Of a stretch of 64,000 nt of DNA, positions 17,456 through 26,148 are shown one piece after another. The DNA lies in the NCBI RefSeq assembly GCF_017599345.1, contig NZ_JAGFVL010000032.1, positions 62,001-126,000 of the forward strand, read 5' to 3'. Each line of letters begins with the position of its first letter. Positions within the stretch are counted from its first letter, which is position 1. The translations under genes and the position numbers were made by a program. Below the pieces are notes generated by a model, which had not been told where the DNA came from, made no database searches, and saw nothing but the letters and a program-made list of their open reading frames with translations. Source of the stretch: Gracilibacillus suaedae (GTDB lineage: Bacteria > Bacillota > Bacilli > Bacillales > Amphibacillaceae).

Positions 17456-19087
17456 ATGAAAGTAGCAGAACTATTGATCAAATGTTTAGAACACGAAGGA
17501 GTCGAATATATTTTTGGGGTACCAGGTGAAGAAAATATTGATGTAATGGACGCCCTTCATGACTCCACGATTCAATTTATTGTAACACGTCACGAAACGA
17601 GTGCAGCATTTATGGCGGGAACATACGGAAAATTGACAGGGAAACCAGGCGTTTGTTTGGCAACACTTGGACCAGGTGCAACCAATTTATTAACCGGTGT
17701 TGCCAATGCCAACATGGATCTCTGTCCGATCGTGGCGATCACAGCACAAGCTGGTCTAGGTCGTCAGCATAAGATTTCCCATCAACATTACGATATGGTA
17801 TCTGTTTATGATGAAGTAACTAAATGGAATACCCAGATAAAAACGCCTGACGTAGTTCCAGAAGTGGTACGAAAAGCATTTAAAGTTGCTACGGAGGAAA
17901 AGACCGGAGCAACGCATATTGAACTTCCTGAAGATGTTGCAAAGATGGAAATTGAGAGTTCACCTCTAAATATTGTCCCTCATCATCTTTCAGAGGCGGA
18001 TGAACCAGTAATTAACGAGGCGGCCAAAATAATAGAACAAGCGAAGCACCCACTCCTATTAGTTGGGAATGGTGTAACAAGAGAGGATGCTGCTGAAGAG
18101 TTGAGGTCTCTAGTAAAGACGGCAAATCTCCCCGTTGTTCATACTTTCATGGGAAAAGGTGCAATACCGTGGACTGATGAACATAGTCTACTAACTGCAG
18201 GGATAGGCGGTAATGATTATATTGCTTGTGGATTTAACGAGTCTGATCTGATCATTGCTGTAGGCTTTGACATGGCCGAGTATTCACCAAAAAGTTGGAA
18301 TCCTGAGGGCAAAACCCCTATCCTGCATATTGATACAAAGGAAGCAGAAATTGATGCATGCTATCCTGTTCAGTTAAATGTTGTAGGTAATATCAAAGAG
18401 AATATCAAAAATCTAAACAAGGCAATAACTGAAAAAGAAAGAGATTTAAATTGGGTGTCACATGTTCGCAACGAAGCACTCACTGAACTAGCATCGTTTA
18501 AAAGCGATATCGAATTTCCTGTGAAACCACAAAAGATTATTGCTGATTTACGCTCTATATTGGAGGAAGATAGTATTGTTATCTCTGATGTCGGAGCACA
18601 CAAAATGTGGATGGCTAGAATGTATCATTGTAATCAACCGAATACGTGCTTAATTTCGAATGGTTTAGCATCAATGGGGGTTGCAGTTCCTAGTGCCATT
18701 GCTGCCAAATTAGTTCACCCAGAACGTCAAGTGGTTGCTGTATGTGGTGATGGATCATTTCAAATGACGAGTGCAGAATTAGAAACTGCCAAACGTTTAA
18801 ACTTACCGATTGTGATTCTTTTATGGCGTGATGAAGGGTACGGTTTAATTGAATGGCATCAAATGAAAGCTTTTAATCGGTCTTCCCATATTAAATTTGG
18901 CAATCCAGATTTTGTCCAGTTAGCAGATTCTTATGGTTTCCAAGGACTGACGGTTGAAAAGACAGAAAAACTGAAATCAACCATAGAGGAAGCATTATCG
19001 TTGAACAAGCCCGTATTAATCGATTGTCCAGTTGATTATCGAGAAAACATGAAGCTTACAGAAAAGCTAGGAAATATTATTTGTTGA
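17456..19087 (+). CDS. Acetolactate-synthase-like ThDP enzyme
   Basis: A 543-residue thiamine-diphosphate enzyme in the acetolactate synthase/pyruvate oxidase group. The catalytic Glu is in RHETSAAFMAG (Glu about 47), then LGPGATNLLTGVANAN and the ThDP/Mg motif GDGSFQMTSAELETA with N in the region RLNLPIV. It resembles the catabolic AlsS branch more than IlvB with its regulatory subunit, and no ilvN-like gene is nearby. The likely reaction is decarboxylation of pyruvate or another 2-oxoacid with carboligation. The operon context (aldehyde dehydrogenase next, 16 bp away) leaves another aldehyde-forming role open. Start ATG with AGAAGG upstream. Confidence 0.8.
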   Translation: MKVAELLIKCLEHEGVEYIFGVPGEENIDVMDALHDSTIQFIVTRHETSAAFMAGTYGKLTGKPGVCLATLGPGATNLLTGVANANMDLCPIVAITAQAGLGRQHKISHQHYDMVSVYDEVTKWNTQIKTPDVVPEVVRKAFKVATEEKTGATHIELPEDVAKMEIESSPLNIVPHHLSEADEPVINEAAKIIEQAKHPLLLVGNGVTREDAAEELRSLVKTANLPVVHTFMGKGAIPWTDEHSLLTAGIGGNDYIACGFNESDLIIAVGFDMAEYSPKSWNPEGKTPILHIDTKEAEIDACYPVQLNVVGNIKENIKNLNKAITEKERDLNWVSHVRNEALTELASFKSDIEFPVKPQKIIADLRSILEEDSIVISDVGAHKMWMARMYHCNQPNTCLISNGLASMGVAVPSAIAAKLVHPERQVVAVCGDGSFQMTSAELETAKRLNLPIVILLWRDEGYGLIEWHQMKAFNRSSHIKFGNPDFVQLADSYGFQGLTVEKTEKLKSTIEEALSLNKPVLIDCPVDYRENMKLTEKLGNIIC

Positions 19088-19103
19088 ATGGAGGATACTT
19101 CTC

Positions 19104-20540
19104 ATGAAAATAGGTACCATTATCGACGGTCAAGAACGAATAGAAGATCATCGACAAACAAAAACGGTTCATAACCCTTTTAATAATGAGGAAGTTGCGG
19201 AATTAAAACTTGCTACAAAGAAAGATCTTGAGGACGCTGTAACCATTAGCTTTGATAAGTTTCACTCCGTAATGAAGATTATGCCGGCCCATCAACGTGC
19301 TGATATTTTACGTAAAGCTGCCGATTTGTTAGTAGATAAAACGGAGGATTTTGCAACCATTATTAGCAAGGAAGCAGGTAAACCAATTAAGTATAGCCGC
19401 GGTGAAGTCGAGCGGTCTATTCAAGTTCTCCGATTTGCTTCTGAATTAGCAAAAAATATTCCCGGGGAAATGATACCCATGGATGCTGCTATTGGTGGTG
19501 AACATCGTATGGGTCTAGTCAAGCGTGAGCCTTTAGGTGTAGTAGGAGCCATCACACCGTTTAACTTCCCATTAAACCTTTCCCTTCATAAACTTGCACC
19601 AGCTTTAGCTGCGGGCAACACAGTCATTTTTAAACCGGCAGAAAAAACACCGATTTCGGCCTATATGCTTGTAAAGCTATTTCAAGAAGCTGAGTTGCCA
19701 GACGGTGTCATTAATCTACTTATCGGAACCGGTGAAGAAGTTGGCGCCCCGCTTGTGACTCATGATAAAGTTCATAAAATTAGCTTTACTGGCAGCCTTC
19801 CAGTAGGTAAAAACATCAGGGAAACAGCAGGATTTAAGAAGGTTACTTTAGAGCTCGGTTCTAATTCACCAAACCTTTTATTTGAGGATGCCAACATTGA
19901 TTATGCTACAACAGAATTAGTAAAAGGTGCTTTTGCGTTCTCTGGTCAAGTCTGTATTTCTGCACAACGTATTTATGTCCATAAAGAAATTTATGATGCA
20001 TTCCTTGATTCCTATATCCGAAAAACAAAAGCATTACGAATTGGTGATCCAACCAGTGGGGAAACCGACATTGGTCCGATGATTAATGAAGAAGAAGCTA
20101 AGCGGGCTAAAGAGTGGATTGATGATGCGGTAGACAAGGGTGCGAGGATTGAGGTCGGTGGTGAAAGAAATGGCACGATTTTATCACCTACGATCATGAC
20201 CGATGTAGATGAAAACATGAAAATCATTGCAGAAGAGGTTTTTGCGCCTATTGTATCGGTCATTCCATTTAATACGGAAGAAGAAGCAATCCAGTATTCC
20301 AATGATTCCATTTACGGACTACAAGCTGGTGTTTTCACAAAAGATATTAACCGAGCATTACGTGTTGCTGATCGATTAGAAATGGGTGGCGTCTGGATTA
20401 ATGAAATCTCAACGTATAGGCAGGATAATCATCCATATGGTGGCGTGAAGCAAAGTGGTGTTGGAAGAGAAGGCGTAAAATATGCGATAGAAGACATGAC
20501 TGAAATGAAATTTATTGGGATTAAAATTGATCAGAACTAA
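19104..20540 (+). CDS. NAD(P)-dependent aldehyde dehydrogenase
   Basis: A full-length (478 residues) aldehyde dehydrogenase superfamily enzyme. It shows the Asn of TPFNFP (about 154), the cofactor loop FTGSLPVGKNI, the general base Glu in LELGSNSPNLLF (about 250) and the nucleophile Cys in GQVCISAQR (about 284). The sequence is closest in style to lactaldehyde/succinate-semialdehyde/GAPN-type enzymes, but substrate specificity is not visible. It is the last gene of the operon with the glutamate-synthase-like and acetolactate-synthase-like genes, preceded by GGAGGA, and ends before a hairpin terminator. Confidence 0.88.
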   Translation: MKIGTIIDGQERIEDHRQTKTVHNPFNNEEVAELKLATKKDLEDAVTISFDKFHSVMKIMPAHQRADILRKAADLLVDKTEDFATIISKEAGKPIKYSRGEVERSIQVLRFASELAKNIPGEMIPMDAAIGGEHRMGLVKREPLGVVGAITPFNFPLNLSLHKLAPALAAGNTVIFKPAEKTPISAYMLVKLFQEAELPDGVINLLIGTGEEVGAPLVTHDKVHKISFTGSLPVGKNIRETAGFKKVTLELGSNSPNLLFEDANIDYATTELVKGAFAFSGQVCISAQRIYVHKEIYDAFLDSYIRKTKALRIGDPTSGETDIGPMINEEEAKRAKEWIDDAVDKGARIEVGGERNGTILSPTIMTDVDENMKIIAEEVFAPIVSVIPFNTEEEAIQYSNDSIYGLQAGVFTKDINRALRVADRLEMGGVWINEISTYRQDNHPYGGVKQSGVGREGVKYAIEDMTEMKFIGIKIDQN

Positions 20541-20569
20541 TAAATAGGATGATCTGAATTCTACGATGA

Positions 20570-20611
20570 AACACTCACAAATGTTGGAACCAATTTTAGT
20601 GAGAGTTTTTT
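20570..20611 (+). terminator. Rho-independent terminator
   Basis: ACACTCAC pairs with GTGAGAGT (one mismatch), with an inner TTGG/CCAA stem, followed by six T. Confidence 0.65.
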
Positions 20612-20740
20612 GTATAAAGGAAGAAAAAGTATCTTTATATGAGCTAGTCAAAAAAATGTTACGAGTGAAGTATCTTATGTATAAATCCATAAAACTTCGC
20701 GAAAATAAGGATTATAAAATGCGTTAAAAGGTGGGTTCAT

Positions 20741-21190
20741 ATGGATAATCAAAGATTAATTAATTTTTTGAACCAATTATTATCAAATCATTTCGTGTTA
20801 TATGTTAAGTTACACCGCTATCACTGGTTTGTTCAAGGGAGGCATTTCTTTCAGCTGCATGCTACCTTTGAAGAAATGTACAATCAAATTGCTGAAGATT
20901 TAGATGAAGTGGCAGAAAGAATTTTAGCAATAGATGGAAAGCCGTTGGCAGTCATGTCAAAGTATTTAGAAGAAGCTACATTAGTGGAAGCGAACGCTGA
21001 TGATAAAGAGAATGAGATTATTCAACAACTAATGGATGATTATAAGCAAATGATTGCTGAAATTCAGAATGATGGATTACCTCTAGCAAGTGAGAATAAC
21101 GATGAGCCAACAGCTGATTTATTAATTGCTTTACAAGGTAAGTATGAAAAATATGTATGGATGTTATCAGCGTACATAGCCTACGAATAG
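20741..21190 (+). CDS. dps: Dps family ferritin-like DNA-protection protein
   Basis: A 149-residue four-helix protein of the Dps/miniferritin family, which oxidises and stores iron and shields DNA in starvation or peroxide stress. Ferroxidase residues are seen in LYVKLHRYHWFVQG (His about 25 and 28), near His 40, and in EDLDEVAERI (about 52-60). The length matches the Bacillus Dps/MrgA size. Start ATG follows AAAAGGTGGG. It stands alone, between a terminator and the osmolyte transporter. PerR or sigma-B control is usual in this family, but I did not find a clear box. Confidence 0.92.
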   Translation: MDNQRLINFLNQLLSNHFVLYVKLHRYHWFVQGRHFFQLHATFEEMYNQIAEDLDEVAERILAIDGKPLAVMSKYLEEATLVEANADDKENEIIQQLMDDYKQMIAEIQNDGLPLASENNDEPTADLLIALQGKYEKYVWMLSAYIAYE

Positions 21191-21385
21191 TTTGGTTTAC
21201 TAATCCTCGTTAAGGACAAACTGCAAGGTGGTTTTGACTTATTTTCCTCACTAACCTATAATTGAGTGTCTGTGTTTACATACACAAAAATTTCTCGTTA
21301 CTTTTTTGAATTAATAAGTTTATGGATATAGGACATGAATAATAAATGATAAAAAGTTATGTGGCATTATTATAGGAGGACAAGA

Positions 21386-22924
21386 ATGGATGACAGTACT
21401 AGGAAGAAGAAAAAATTAGATTGGATGACGTTGATTGTAAGTGGAGGACTGCTGCTTCTCTTCGTCATCGCTTCCATTTTTAATGAAAAATTAGTAGGGC
21501 AGTGGATCAGTGATTCCTTCTCTTTTACAGCAAAATATTTTGGAGCTTATTGGCAAGTGTTACTGCTCGTAATGTTTGTCATTGGATTGATATTAGCTTT
21601 TAGCAAATATGGAAAAGTACGACTGGGCAAAATGGAGCGGCCGGAGAATAGCAATTTTCGTTGGGTTTCTATGATTTTATGTACATTGTTAGCCAGTGGA
21701 GGAGTTTTTTGGGCTGCGGCTGGACCAATGTATCATTATTTGACAACGCCTCCGCTGTTTACAGGTATTGAAGAAGGGACAGTGTCTGCAACATTTCCTG
21801 CAATGGCACAAAGTTATTTGCACTGGGGCTTCTCAGCTTGGGCAAGTTTGGGCACCTTGACGACGATTGTGCTTATGTATGCCCATTATCAGAAAGGCTA
21901 TCCACTTAAACCACGAACCTTTTTGTACCCAATGTTTGGTAAGAAAATCTTTAAAAATAGTTTTCTTGGCTCTTTGGCTGATATTGTATCCATTGTAGCA
22001 ACAGCGGCTGGAACAATAGGACCAATCGGTTTTCTAGGACTTCAGGTCGGTTATGGATTAGAAGCGGTATGGGGGATTTCGAATACTTTTACTACACAGT
22101 CTTTGATCATTATCTTTTTAGTTGTGATTGCTTCGATTTCGGCGGCGACTGGTATTGAGCGCGGTATTCAATTGCTCAGCCGAGTGAATGTTAGTTTGGT
22201 TGTTGTTTTAATGGCTACCATGTTAATACTCGGTCCGACCTTGTACATTATCGACTTATTTATCGGTTCAGAAGCCTTCTATCTACAAAACTTTTTGACG
22301 ATGAGTTTATATCGAGTAGATCAGGCTTGGCTTGGGTCATGGACGATTTTCTTCTGGGGTTGGTTTATTGGTTATGGTCCAATGATGGCTATCTTTATCA
22401 GTAGAATATCTCGAGGAAGAACAATAAGAGAATTGATTATCGCTGTCTCCATTATTGCTCCAATTGTTAGTAATTTTTGGTTCACTGTAGTTGGCGGTTC
22501 AGGTATTTTTTATGAAATGGAAAACCCTGGTTCTGTTTCAACTGCACTAAATGAGAGTGGTATGCCGGCAACTGTGATGGCAATCATGGATCAAATCCCA
22601 TTTGGAATCGTGCTAGCGATTGGTTTTATCATTGTATCGGTTATTTTTGTTGCGACAACGGCTGATTCCATGTCCTATACCGTTGCGGTGACTTTAAGTG
22701 GTACTGATGAACCTAGCCGGTTAATTCGCGTCTTTTGGGCACTAATGTTTGGAGTTGTTGCTGTTTCCTTGTTAGCGATTGGCGAGGAAACAGTCGGTAT
22801 GCTGCAAAACTTTATAGTTGTAACAGCAGCACCAGTATCATTACTTCTTCTCCCCTCACTATGGGATGCACCAAGGCTAGCGAAGCAAATGGCGAAAGAT
22901 CAAAATATTATTGAAAAAAAATAA
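21386..22924 (+). CDS. BCCT-family osmolyte transporter
   Basis: A 512-residue membrane carrier with about 12 hydrophobic helices. The BCCT signature is present as WTIFFWGWFIGYGPMMAIFI followed by SRISRGRTIREL, and HWGFSAWA marks the earlier conserved helix. These carriers import glycine betaine, choline or carnitine with sodium or protons, usually under osmotic stress. I chose ATG 21386 because AGGAGGA lies 6 nt upstream; the in-frame ATG at 21359 lacks a ribosome site. The substrate cannot be named from sequence. It fits a salt-tolerant host. Confidence 0.92.
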   Translation: MDDSTRKKKKLDWMTLIVSGGLLLLFVIASIFNEKLVGQWISDSFSFTAKYFGAYWQVLLLVMFVIGLILAFSKYGKVRLGKMERPENSNFRWVSMILCTLLASGGVFWAAAGPMYHYLTTPPLFTGIEEGTVSATFPAMAQSYLHWGFSAWASLGTLTTIVLMYAHYQKGYPLKPRTFLYPMFGKKIFKNSFLGSLADIVSIVATAAGTIGPIGFLGLQVGYGLEAVWGISNTFTTQSLIIIFLVVIASISAATGIERGIQLLSRVNVSLVVVLMATMLILGPTLYIIDLFIGSEAFYLQNFLTMSLYRVDQAWLGSWTIFFWGWFIGYGPMMAIFISRISRGRTIRELIIAVSIIAPIVSNFWFTVVGGSGIFYEMENPGSVSTALNESGMPATVMAIMDQIPFGIVLAIGFIIVSVIFVATTADSMSYTVAVTLSGTDEPSRLIRVFWALMFGVVAVSLLAIGEETVGMLQNFIVVTAAPVSLLLLPSLWDAPRLAKQMAKDQNIIEKK

Positions 22925-22965
22925 TGAGAATGCTAGGATTCTTTTTTTGGTGTATAAGCATCAAA

Positions 22966-23000
22966 CAAACCACCTGTTTTTAAAATAACAGGTGGTTTTA
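22966..23000 (+). terminator. Rho-independent terminator (bidirectional)
   Basis: AAACCACCTGTTTT pairs with AACAGGTGGTTTTA around TAAAAT. It separates the transporter gene from the convergent MerR pseudogene and could serve both. Confidence 0.85.
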
Positions 23001-23018
23001 TTAATTAGTAATAGGAAT

Positions 23019-23406
23019 CTATATTTTATTCTTTTTATGAATATCTTCTGTTCCGGCTTCCAATGCAGTTTGGTAATATAAACATTTATGTTCGATCAGT
23101 TCCATTGTTTTTTTCAGTTCTTCCATTTGTGCTTCTACACAAGTTTTTCTTTCCATAAACATGTCATACCTTTGTTGTAAGGTAGAATCCCCATCAGAAC
23201 ACCAATCAATGAAGGTTTTAATTTCCTTAATCTGCATCCCAGTGGATTTTAAGCATTCTATTATTTTTAATGCTTCGATATCCGATTTCTTAAACAATCG
23301 TGTTCCGCTTGCTGACCGTTTGACAAAAGGCATAAGCCCCTCTTTGTCATAGTAGCGCAGTGAGATTCAATTCTTTCGCAACTTCACTGATAGAATATGT
23401 CTTCAT
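23019..23406 (-). pseudogene. MerR-family (AdhR-like) regulator, frameshifted in HTH
   Basis: The minus strand begins ATG at 23406 with MKTYSISEVAKELN and is then out of frame. The next frame resumes SLRYYDKEGLMPFVKR and runs, with RSASGTRLFKKSDIEALK, to a stop at 23019. Compared with MerR relatives, about four residues of the second HTH helix are missing together with the frame change, as expected from a deletion of around 11 nt. AGGAGA precedes the ATG. A truncated product could start at the internal ATG at 23333, but it would lack DNA binding. It lies upstream of adhA in the adhR position. A sequencing error is an alternative explanation. Confidence 0.75.
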
Positions 23407-23441
23407 CTTATATCTCCTATTCTTGTAATAATATAGACCTC

Positions 23442-23451
23442 AAGTTAACTT
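23442..23451. promoter_or_regulatory. MerR-type operator before the MerR gene
   Basis: AAGTTAACTT is a perfect palindrome centred on GTTAAC. It lies 36 bp before the regulator's start, in the position expected for autoregulation. It shares its core with the adhA operator. Confidence 0.5.
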
Positions 23452-23615
23452 TACTGTATGGTTTTGGTAATTTTATCATGATAATTCTTGAAGGTCAAAG
23501 TCATCTTAAAGGAAAGTGAAGATGACTCGTATATAAATATCTATCAACTCGATTGATATCCGATATGAAATCTTAATGACTGGAGAGATCTATGAAAAAA
23601 TATAAAGTTAATCAC

Positions 23616-23646
23616 TTGATCTAGAGTTAACTCTAGGGATTATTAT
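23616..23646 (+). promoter_or_regulatory. adhA promoter with MerR-type operator
   Basis: TTGATC (-35) and TATTAT (-10, 23641-23646) are separated by 19 bp, the long spacer typical of MerR-activated promoters. The spacer holds most of a perfect 16-bp palindrome, CTAGAGTTAACTCTAG (23621-23636). Confidence 0.75.
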
Positions 23647-23652
23647 AGTTTT

Positions 23653-23679
23653 AAAGAGATAAACGAGTCATCTCTTTTT
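23653..23679 (+). promoter_or_regulatory. 5' leader hairpin of adhA mRNA
   Basis: AAAGAGAT and ATCTCTTT form an 8-bp perfect stem with a 9-nt loop, starting about 7 nt after the -10 box and followed by T residues. It could be an mRNA-stabilising 5' hairpin or a weak attenuator. Confidence 0.4.
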
Positions 23680-23708
23680 AAAAAGTAAAATTACAGGAGG
23701 TTTTATTA

Positions 23709-24749
23709 ATGCTAACTGCTAAAGCACGAGCTGTCGACGGTCCAGACAAACCTTTCCGAGTAGCAGAAATTCAACGACGAGATCTTGATTCGTATGACGT
23801 TCAGATTGAAATTAAATATGCAGGTATATGTCATTCGGACATCCATACTGCACATGGCGAATGGGGCGAAGTAAATTATCCTCTTGTACCTGGCCATGAG
23901 ATTGCAGGTGTTGTTACAGCTGTTGGACCAGAAGTAACAAAATATAGTATTGGAGATCGTGTAGGTGTAGGATGTATGGTTGACTCCTGTGGTGAATGTG
24001 AGAATTGCCGTAAAGGAGAGGAACAATATTGTTTAACAGGAAATGTTCCTACCTACGCAGGTGTTGATAAATATGGAGAGCCAACTCAAGGAGGTTATTC
24101 TACACATATTGTTGTAACAGAGGACTTTGTCGTTAAAATTCCAGATAATATCGGGCTTGATGTTGCAGCACCATTACTTTGTGCAGGTATTACAACTTAT
24201 TCTCCATTAAATCATTGGAATGCTGGTCCAGGTAAGAAGGTAGCAGTTGTTGGAATGGGCGGTCTTGGTCATATGGCAGTTAAGATTGCACATGCCATGG
24301 GTGCTGAAGTAACAGTGTTGTCACAAACATTGAATAAAAGAGAAGACGGCTTACAATTTGGTGCAAAAGAATACTATGCTACAAGAGATCAAGAAACGTT
24401 TGAGAAACTTGCAGGTACGTTTGACCTGATCATAAACACGGTAAGTGCCAAAATCGATATGAATGCTTACCTTTCTCTTTTAACCTTAGATGGTACTCTT
24501 GTAAACGTTGGTGCACCTGCAGAACCGTTGGGAGTAAATGTGTTTTCTCTTATTGGTCATCGTCGTTCATTTGCAGGTTCCATGATTGGAGGCATAGGTG
24601 AAACACAAGAAATGCTGAATTTCTGTGCTGAACATAACATTGCACCTAAAATTGAAATAATTTCAGCCGATCATATTGACGAAGCTTATGAACGAGTATT
24701 AGCTTCAGATGTGAAGTATCGATTTGTGATCGATATTAGTACCATGTGA
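23709..24749 (+). CDS. adhA: Zinc-dependent alcohol dehydrogenase (AdhA)
   Basis: A 346-residue medium-chain alcohol dehydrogenase. The catalytic zinc ligands are Cys about 41 (AGICHSD) and His/Glu about 63-64 (VPGHEIAG). The structural zinc cysteines are in [15 protein letters not shown], and the nucleotide motif is [13 protein letters not shown]. It belongs to the YahK/CAD-like, NADP-preferring group that includes Bacillus AdhA, used against aldehydes such as formaldehyde or methylglyoxal. The start has ACAGGAGG upstream. The upstream MerR gene is broken while the operator remains, so expression may be uninduced. It ends at a strong terminator. Confidence 0.9.
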   Translation: MLTAKARAVDGPDKPFRVAEIQRRDLDSYDVQIEIKYAGICHSDIHTAHGEWGEVNYPLVPGHEIAGVVTAVGPEVTKYSIGDRVGVGCMVDSCGECENCRKGEEQYCLTGNVPTYAGVDKYGEPTQGGYSTHIVVTEDFVVKIPDNIGLDVAAPLLCAGITTYSPLNHWNAGPGKKVAVVGMGGLGHMAVKIAHAMGAEVTVLSQTLNKREDGLQFGAKEYYATRDQETFEKLAGTFDLIINTVSAKIDMNAYLSLLTLDGTLVNVGAPAEPLGVNVFSLIGHRRSFAGSMIGGIGETQEMLNFCAEHNIAPKIEIISADHIDEAYERVLASDVKYRFVIDISTM

Positions 24750-24772
24750 GTTGTTTTAAAGAACATATTTAA

Positions 24773-24806
24773 AGCAGGGATCTTGGTTAAGATCCCTGCT
24801 GTTTTA
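24773..24806 (+). terminator. Rho-independent terminator after adhA
   Basis: AGCAGGGATCTT and AAGATCCCTGCT form a 12-bp perfect stem with a GGTT loop, then GTTTTA. Confidence 0.88.
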
Positions 24807-24813
24807 TCTATTA

Positions 24814-25920
24814 TCAACCTCTCGCCAATCTTTCAAGTTCATTGTAAATAGTCAAATAAATTTCATCAATTACTGCAAAATCAACCGCATCGATATAAAT
24901 AGCTTCTAACTTATCATGTAAGGCTTTAGCTTCCTTTAAATAAGTGATCCCGTCTTTCATTCGTTGCTTGTAGCTTTTGGTGTAATAAGTAATATCTGAT
25001 TCATACTTTTCGTCTGTACCAGGAGTGATTGTTTGCTCGTATAAGTCCACGATTTCATCCCCTTGACGCTCAGGAAAATATTCATGTGGATCAGTACTAT
25101 CAAATACACAGACACCTAGCTCTCGGATAACAACCATATCGATACTTTCCGGATCAAATCCACAGTGATACATTTCAACGTCAAAGCCACTTTCCTCCGC
25201 ATTAGTGGCAATTTTTTTTAGTAGTGTTGATTTCCCCGTACCAGCTCGCCCTTTTATAAAATAACGTTTCGTCAACTCTTCGGTAATGGAGGGAATAAAA
25301 TCAACCACACCTTCTGGGGTAGAGGCACCGAAAAAGCGATGTCGCACGATACCATTTCCGTGAATACTTGTTTTATCAAGCAAAATCTTTTGAATTAATT
25401 CGTCAGTGACTTGATTAGCTTTGTCAAAATTCATCTCATTAATATATATTTCCTCTAAGTAATCGTGAATGTGAAGTCCCTCCGCAAAACAGTCATAAGC
25501 AGACTGAAATGCTGTACTTATTTTAGTTTGCAGCTCAGCAATTTCATCTTTATTTTCCTTTAGCTTTGTTTTATCCCAAGCAATTTCGAGATTAACATAC
25601 TGTTCAATTGCACCGGGGGCCTTTGGCTCTAAAACATGTGGAGCAGTTGCATCAAAAATTCCGAATTGAAGTGCGGGGATAATAAGGCCGTCTAACGAAT
25701 CATTATCTGCTGAACAATGAATTTGCTCAACATTATAACCCTGCTGTACCCACGTGTCTGCTAGCTTTTTAATCATTGTCGATTTTCCTGTACCAGGTCC
25801 ACCTTTTAATAGATATATAGTTTCTAACTCTTGCATATTAGACTCAAACAGGTCATAAAATCCTTTTGCTGTGTTACCACCAGCATAGTAATTAATCACT
25901 TTTCCCGGCAAAATCACCAC
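24814..25920 (-). CDS. Duplicated P-loop ATPase (PRK06851-like)
   Basis: A 368-residue protein made of two similar halves. Each has a Walker A motif: GGPGTGKST at about 40-48 and GRAGTGKST near 224. Each is followed by a VEQIHCSADNDSLDG or VEMYHCGFDPESID segment that repeats the pattern HC-x-D-S-D/I, and then by GIFDATAPH or VFDSTDPHE. The family is widespread in Firmicutes and its function is not known. The matching HC and D-PH pairs suggest that both halves bind nucleotide and perhaps a ligand. The start is GTG at 25920 with AAAGGGG upstream. It stands alone between adhA and the repeat pair at 26006. Confidence 0.8.
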   Translation of the reverse strand: MVILPGKVINYYAGGNTAKGFYDLFESNMQELETIYLLKGGPGTGKSTMIKKLADTWVQQGYNVEQIHCSADNDSLDGLIIPALQFGIFDATAPHVLEPKAPGAIEQYVNLEIAWDKTKLKENKDEIAELQTKISTAFQSAYDCFAEGLHIHDYLEEIYINEMNFDKANQVTDELIQKILLDKTSIHGNGIVRHRFFGASTPEGVVDFIPSITEELTKRYFIKGRAGTGKSTLLKKIATNAEESGFDVEMYHCGFDPESIDMVVIRELGVCVFDSTDPHEYFPERQGDEIVDLYEQTITPGTDEKYESDITYYTKSYKQRMKDGITYLKEAKALHDKLEAIYIDAVDFAVIDEIYLTIYNELERLARG

Positions 25921-26005
25921 CCCTTTGTAAAAAAGATTTACACATTAGCCTATGCAATCGTGAGACTATCTGACACTTTGGAGGTGCGACAGTAAAGTAG
26001 AAAAA

Positions 26006-26049
26006 TTAAGTACCAAAATTCACACGCATGAAGTCAAAATGGTACTAAA
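26006..26049. repeat. AGTACC inverted-repeat unit 1
   Basis: The left arm TTAAGTACCAAAA (26006-26018) is followed by a 17-nt variable centre and then by the right arm AAAATGGTACTAAA (26036-26049). The arms pair AGTACC with GGTACT. It is tandem with unit 2. Confidence 0.8.
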
Positions 26050-26056
26050 AAGACAA

Positions 26057-26100
26057 TTAAGTACCAAAAATAAAAATTATCTGATTAAAATGGTACTTAA
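26057..26100. repeat. AGTACC inverted-repeat unit 2
   Basis: It has the same arms, TTAAGTACCAAAA and AAAATGGTACTTAA, around a different 17-nt centre (26070-26086). It ends 48 bp before the start of the NERD gene. Confidence 0.85.
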
Positions 26101-26148
26101 ATACTCATCATGAAACATGTTATAATATGTAAGAATAGGAGGTATTTC

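Noticed and set aside
26006-26100. CRISPR-like interpretation of the AGTACC units
   Set aside because: There are only two units per locus, the conserved parts are inverted rather than direct repeats, the 17-nt centres are too short, and no cas gene is present.
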